Shown: positions 44,284 to 47,287 of the stretch, piece after piece
How positions within the stretch are numbered: position 1 is the first letter of the stretch
Layout of the letters: each line of letters starts with the position of its first letter
DNA from: an uncultured Lachnospiraceae bacterium
GTDB lineage: Bacteria; Bacillota; Clostridia; Lachnospirales; Lachnospiraceae
Assembly: GCA_947177165.1 (NCBI GenBank)
Contig: CAMWTP010000043.1
Location: 1 to 47,287 of the forward strand
Length of the DNA stretch: 47,287 bases
Direction: 5' to 3'
Program-made: the position numbers and the translations under genes
The notes under the pieces: model-generated
What the model saw: the letters and a program-made list of their open reading frames with translations, nothing else
Told to the model about the DNA's origin: nothing
Databases searched by the model: none

Positions 44284-45285
44284 TTACAATTCCAGCTGTC
44301 TGAACTCCTTTGACGCCGATTCATATAGATACATCTTGCGCGTCAGGACCTCGGACGGATCTAACATTCTGTTCATTTCCCTGACACGTCCCAAAATCTC
44401 TCTTGGCGGAATTGTCCCTTTCTTGTGAAGCCTTGCCTCGTGGATACTTGTAAATGCCACGTAAAAATCGCCGCCAAACAGCTCCGCAATGCGCTCCCTC
44501 ACGCCGGGATAAAACATTGCAATCGCTCCGTTCATCTGTGTCGTCGTCGTTACTGTGGGTACGGCCATCGCTGAGAGCGTCCCGATGTCTGAATTGAGTG
44601 CCATGAACGCCCCCTTGTGGTACGGCGGTTTGTATGTATCCATCGGATTGAGGTACATTCTCGGCGGCGACATCATATAGGTGCTGCTCATCGCGTTCTC
44701 CCACACCTCGTCCTCGCTCAAATCCCAGCTCTCCATCATGACTCTCGGAAGCTTCATGGACGAGACATCATGCCGCTCCCCGATGTGCTCATCGCTTGCG
44801 AGCAGATAGAGCACCAGAACAATGTCTCCAATCCGCCTGTAAACGTAATCTTTCAATTCATAGCGATGGTCATTATAATTCAGCGGACGGATAAAGATTT
44901 TTTCCCTTAATGCATCGTACTCATTTCTGTCGATCAGCTCCATTATATCCATCTTTGCCAACCGCTTGCCATTTGCCAGACTCGAATTGATATCGGTCCA
45001 CACGCCTTCCCATCCGTTTTCCTCATACGCCTGGTAGAGTCCCCTGCATGTAAATCTGCATATATGTGCGCTTACCGTTTCTACATAGAGAATGACAAAA
45101 TCGCCTGACAGTACATCGGATTCTGTCTTGTTGTACCGGATATTGGTATTCCGGATTGTCGCAAGTTCCTTTTGATCTTCCGAGGTAAAACCATCCGGAT
45201 AATATTTCACTTTGCTGTAGCCTAATTTATTTTTCTTATCTTCCAGCTTCTGTACCAGTTCACTGCAAAATTCTTCGTATGTCAT
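44284..45285 (-). CDS. DUF5688-like protein
   Basis: Cytoplasmic-looking protein of 333 residues. MTYEEFCSELVQKLEDKK at the start, GAIAMFYPGVRERIAELFGG and YVAFTSIHEARLH near the end match DUF5688 proteins, a family nearly confined to Lachnospiraceae, with no known function. No membrane segment or signal peptide. GGAGG lies before the ATG, which overlaps the stop of the GH113-like gene (ATGA), so the two are translationally coupled. The partnership with a glycosidase and a sugar-modifying fusion protein may hint at its role. The central region about 120-240 is unlike anything I recognise. Confidence 0.65.
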   Translation of the reverse strand: MTYEEFCSELVQKLEDKKNKLGYSKVKYYPDGFTSEDQKELATIRNTNIRYNKTESDVLSGDFVILYVETVSAHICRFTCRGLYQAYEENGWEGVWTDINSSLANGKRLAKMDIMELIDRNEYDALREKIFIRPLNYNDHRYELKDYVYRRIGDIVLVLYLLASDEHIGERHDVSSMKLPRVMMESWDLSEDEVWENAMSSTYMMSPPRMYLNPMDTYKPPYHKGAFMALNSDIGTLSAMAVPTVTTTTQMNGAIAMFYPGVRERIAELFGGDFYVAFTSIHEARLHKKGTIPPREILGRVREMNRMLDPSEVLTRKMYLYESASKEFRQLEL

Positions 45286-46232
45286 CGTATTCCTCCGTTT
45301 ACCTGATAAAATTCCTGCACTACTTTTTCCGCAGGCTTGGCATACAATTCATAATCTTTGCGCTTCTCTGCCTCACCCTCGTCATACAGCTTGTCTGCCC
45401 ACGACCAGAGTGCAAATCCCCGCACCCAGCTTCGCTTTCTGCAGGCTTGAAACAGCTCCTTATACCAGTCTGCCTGTCCTTCCAGGTCACTCTCTCCCCG
45501 CACAGACCAGTCATTGGGCACATATTTTGAACCTGCGACGGACATACAGCCTGCCTCCGCGAAAAAGAATGGTTTTTGAAACTTTGCGACGACTGGTTCT
45601 ATCCTGTCAAGCTGTCTCTCCCAGTCGTCGATTGGATAATATCCGCTTGATGAGATCACATCCACACAATCCCACCATGTGACATTGTGCTCCTGATATT
45701 TATCTGTATTGTAGGACACCAGTCCCTTGAAATCCTTTCGAATCTCTGCGATGGTCTGTCTCCACTCGTCCGCACGCCGCTCCGCCATGACCATCTCGCA
45801 ACCCGCAATATGCATCTCGCAGCCCATCTCCTGCGCTATTCGGGCATAATGATTCTGAAACTTCATGTACGAAGAAAACCAGTTGCTCCATTTGGGCTCA
45901 CAGGGTACATCCTCATCAAAGAAATTGATGTGCGCCCGCCATGTTCCGTTTTTGCAGTTGACAGTGGGCTTTAACGCCACGCGGAGTCCAAGCGTATGGG
46001 CATAGTCAATCGTTTGCTTCAACTCACTGTCTGTCATTGTCCTGTCGGAAGTATCATCAATTTGCTCTGACTGCGGCGTATCCTGAAGTCCGCCCGGGAC
46101 AAGAATGATGAAATTGGCATTTGTGCGCTCCTTCATCAGTTTGAGGCTTTGCCGGGCACTTTCCTTTGCCAGGTTTCCAGCAGGCGCAAATGGGGCAAAT
46201 GTGATGCCGTTAATATATGGTAATGTGGTCAT
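45282..46232 (-). CDS. Glycoside hydrolase, GH113-like
   Basis: TIM-barrel glycosidase of 316 residues. It resembles GH113 beta-mannanases: YINGITFAPFAP at the start of the barrel, Glu146 (AGCEMVMAERR) as the likely acid/base, Glu226 (FFFAEAGCMS) as the likely nucleophile, and WVRGFALWSWADKLYD at the last strand. No signal peptide, so it acts on short imported sugars. I start at MTTLPYINGI, where GGAG lies 7 bases before the ATG; the frame upstream to 46352 has no ribosome binding site. First gene of the operon reaching the ThuA-fusion and perhaps glpK. Substrate is a guess from the family (beta-mannosides). Confidence 0.78.
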   Translation of the reverse strand: MTTLPYINGITFAPFAPAGNLAKESARQSLKLMKERTNANFIILVPGGLQDTPQSEQIDDTSDRTMTDSELKQTIDYAHTLGLRVALKPTVNCKNGTWRAHINFFDEDVPCEPKWSNWFSSYMKFQNHYARIAQEMGCEMHIAGCEMVMAERRADEWRQTIAEIRKDFKGLVSYNTDKYQEHNVTWWDCVDVISSSGYYPIDDWERQLDRIEPVVAKFQKPFFFAEAGCMSVAGSKYVPNDWSVRGESDLEGQADWYKELFQACRKRSWVRGFALWSWADKLYDEGEAEKRKDYELYAKPAEKVVQEFYQVNGGIR

Positions 46233-46342
46233 TAAAGTACTCCTCACTTTTTGCGAAATCAAGTCCGTTTTTCCTGTCAGCTTTGTAAGACATCTAATCC
46301 TTTTTTCATTCGTCAGGTATCTGTAAATGCATTCTGCAATTC

Positions 46343-46378
46343 TATTGTTCAATGTCTCTTATTTCATATTGAACAATA
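46343..46378. promoter_or_regulatory. Inverted repeat in the leader of the GH113-like operon
   Basis: TATTGTTCAAT (46343-46353) and ATTGAACAATA (46368-46378) are perfect 11-base arms 14 bases apart, in the roughly 225-base leader between the promoter and the GH113-like gene. It could be a looped operator or an RNA stem. Confidence 0.45.
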
Positions 46379-46464
46379 AATCAAGACTTTTTTATGCTGG
46401 AGCGTGTTTGAAAAACCTATGATCAGTTTGGCTCCTGACTAGATATTTTTATATTGTAAGATAT

Positions 46465-46493
46465 ACTATAACGCTTAACGAAAAGGATGTCAA
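46465..46493 (-). promoter_or_regulatory. Promoter of the GH113-like operon
   Basis: On the minus strand TTGACA (46488-46493) and TATAGT (46465-46470) are exactly 17 bases apart, the best vegetative promoter in the window. ACGAA/TTCGT half-sites (46477-46482, about 46502-46517) overlap or adjoin the -35, possible repressor sites. Confidence 0.75.
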
Positions 46494-46542
46494 TACTTTT
46501 TACGAATATTTGTTCGTTATATAGTTAATCAACCATACTCTT

Positions 46543-46643
46543 TATGGGGTATGGCACTCACAGAACCGGGCTTGCGGCTTTGGCCGGGAACATGGCCCCA
46601 GAAGAAACCCAGTGCGCAGATTTTCTGTACTGGGTTCCCCATA
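46543..46643. other. Structured non-coding stretch next to the CRISPR array
   Basis: About 100 bases closed by TATGGGG (46543-46549) and CCCCATA (46637-46643). Inside are CGGC-TTTG-GCCG (near 46575-46586) and AACCCAGT (46606-46613) with ACTGGGTT (46629-46636), the latter stacking directly on the closing stem. This is a compact branched fold. A minus-strand frame runs through it but its translation looks like a shadow. The 320 bases from 46644 to the array hold nothing I recognise. Confidence 0.4.
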
Positions 46644-46966
46644 TAACGAATGATTGGGCGAAACTGTGTGTACTGTCCTGTGATGTCCTACATAGTCTTG
46701 CATTAGATAACGCTTCATTGATAGTTTAAACTCTGCACCATAACTGTTCTTCTGCTGGTTACGCCGTCGGAATAAAGACCTCATTCTGACCATCTTAGCA
46801 AAGCCCACCTTCCTTGTGACTTCATCAAGAAATATATTGCATATTGATATAAGGAATATTTTCCACCACTTTCTATCATAAGACGAGACATCGTATTGCT
46901 CAATAATTGACTTTTTTACAGCAAGAAGTATATATACAAATTCACAGTTGACGAAAATATATTCCA

Positions 46967-47287
46967 ATTTCAATCCCTGCTTCCGCACTGGGAGTGATCT
47001 CAGCCTTTGAAAAAGATAGTTGAACACGTAAAAATTTCAATCCACACTCCCGCACTGGGAGTGACAATATACGCGAGAGGGGGTATATTCTGATGACAAA
47101 ATTTCAATCCACACTCCCGCACTGGGAGTGACAGGATCGGCGGTTATGCACCAGCTGAGGATATAATTTCAATCCACACTCCCGCACAAGGAGTGACAAG
47201 CAATCCTACGGAGGCGTTGAAAATCGCTTTTGATTTCAATCCACACTCCCGCACAGGGAGTGACGGGAATTGACACAAGCAAGGGAA
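46967..47287 (-). CRISPR. CRISPR array, type I-C-like repeats, leader-distal end
   Basis: Five 32-bp repeats (46967-46998, 47034-47065, 47101-47132, 47166-47197, 47232-47263) separated by unique spacers of 35, 35, 33 and 34 bases; a sixth spacer begins at 47264 and runs off the window. The plus-strand repeat begins ATTTCAATCCACACTCCC and ends GGGAGTGAC; read on the minus strand it begins GTCACTCCC and ends GTGGATTGAAAT, the hallmark of type I-C. The inner palindrome is ACTCCC/GGGAGT. The first repeat is degenerate (ATTTCAATCCCTGC...GTGAT), which marks the old, leader-distal end. Leader and cas genes should lie to the right, outside the window. Transcription should be on the minus strand. Confidence 0.95.

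Noticed and set aside
46542..47027. A minus-strand reading frame of 161 codons overlapping the first CRISPR repeat
   Set aside because: It begins inside the array, has no convincing ribosome binding site, and its C-terminal part translates the structured stretch into Pro/Arg/Cys-rich sequence typical of non-coding DNA.

Overview
The window reads as a chromosomal segment of a motile, anaerobic, carbohydrate-using Lachnospiraceae-type Firmicute (class Clostridia). The reasons are strong AGGAGG-type ribosome binding sites before almost every gene, a DUF5688-like protein, Lpl-type sugar ABC transporters with a membrane AraC regulator, an Rpn protein with an EEGR repeat tail, a tetrahydrofolate riboswitch before a FolT-type ECF transporter, and a CRISPR array with type I-C-like repeats. 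No rRNA or tRNA was recognised. The species cannot be told from sequence reading alone.

Layout. 0.1-5.5 kb: a minus-strand operon of ABC ATPase, two-domain FtsX permease, OmpR-type response regulator and histidine kinase, like the peptide-sensing and detoxification modules of Firmicutes. 5.6-6.5 kb: an Rpn/PD-(D/E)XK nuclease-like gene with two possible internal starts. 6.6-8.5 kb: an unknown protein, a LytTR-only regulator, a small terminal-inverted-repeat element, three DnaA boxes and a broken gene. 8.5-10.8 kb: a membrane-anchored unknown protein and a D,D-carboxypeptidase. 10.8-14 kb: a ZIP metal transporter with a palindromic operator candidate, a second inverted-repeat element and a chemoreceptor. 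14-21.2 kb: an esterase, two Lpl-type permeases and a solute-binding lipoprotein, divergent from a membrane-bound AraC regulator; together these look like a plant polysaccharide (pectin-type) uptake locus. 21.3-31 kb: mostly housekeeping genes (pyrC, PrcB-like lipoprotein, plsC, murF, ddl, a GH9-like lipoprotein, a MATE exporter, a YlmH-like S4 protein and a membrane-anchored Mrr-type protein). 31-34 kb: THF riboswitch and folT-like gene, a membrane HPt-like protein and a lipoprotein. 34-41 kb: glycogen phosphorylase, a coiled-coil protein, nicotinate phosphoribosyltransferase and an atypical flagellin. 41-46.5 kb: glycerol kinase, a ThuA/TIM-barrel fusion, a DUF5688-like protein and a GH113-like hydrolase behind a strong promoter. 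46.5 kb to the end: a structured non-coding stretch, then the leader-distal end of a CRISPR array that runs off the window.

The least ordinary observations are the possible gene-within-gene in the Rpn homologue, the DnaA-box cluster away from any dnaA gene, the two elements sharing TAACTATTCAG-type ends, the ThuA/TIM-barrel fusion and its operon, the orphan membrane HPt-like protein, the GH9-like lipoprotein beside ddl and murF, and the structured stretch next to the CRISPR array. All functions are read from motifs and context; no database search was run.
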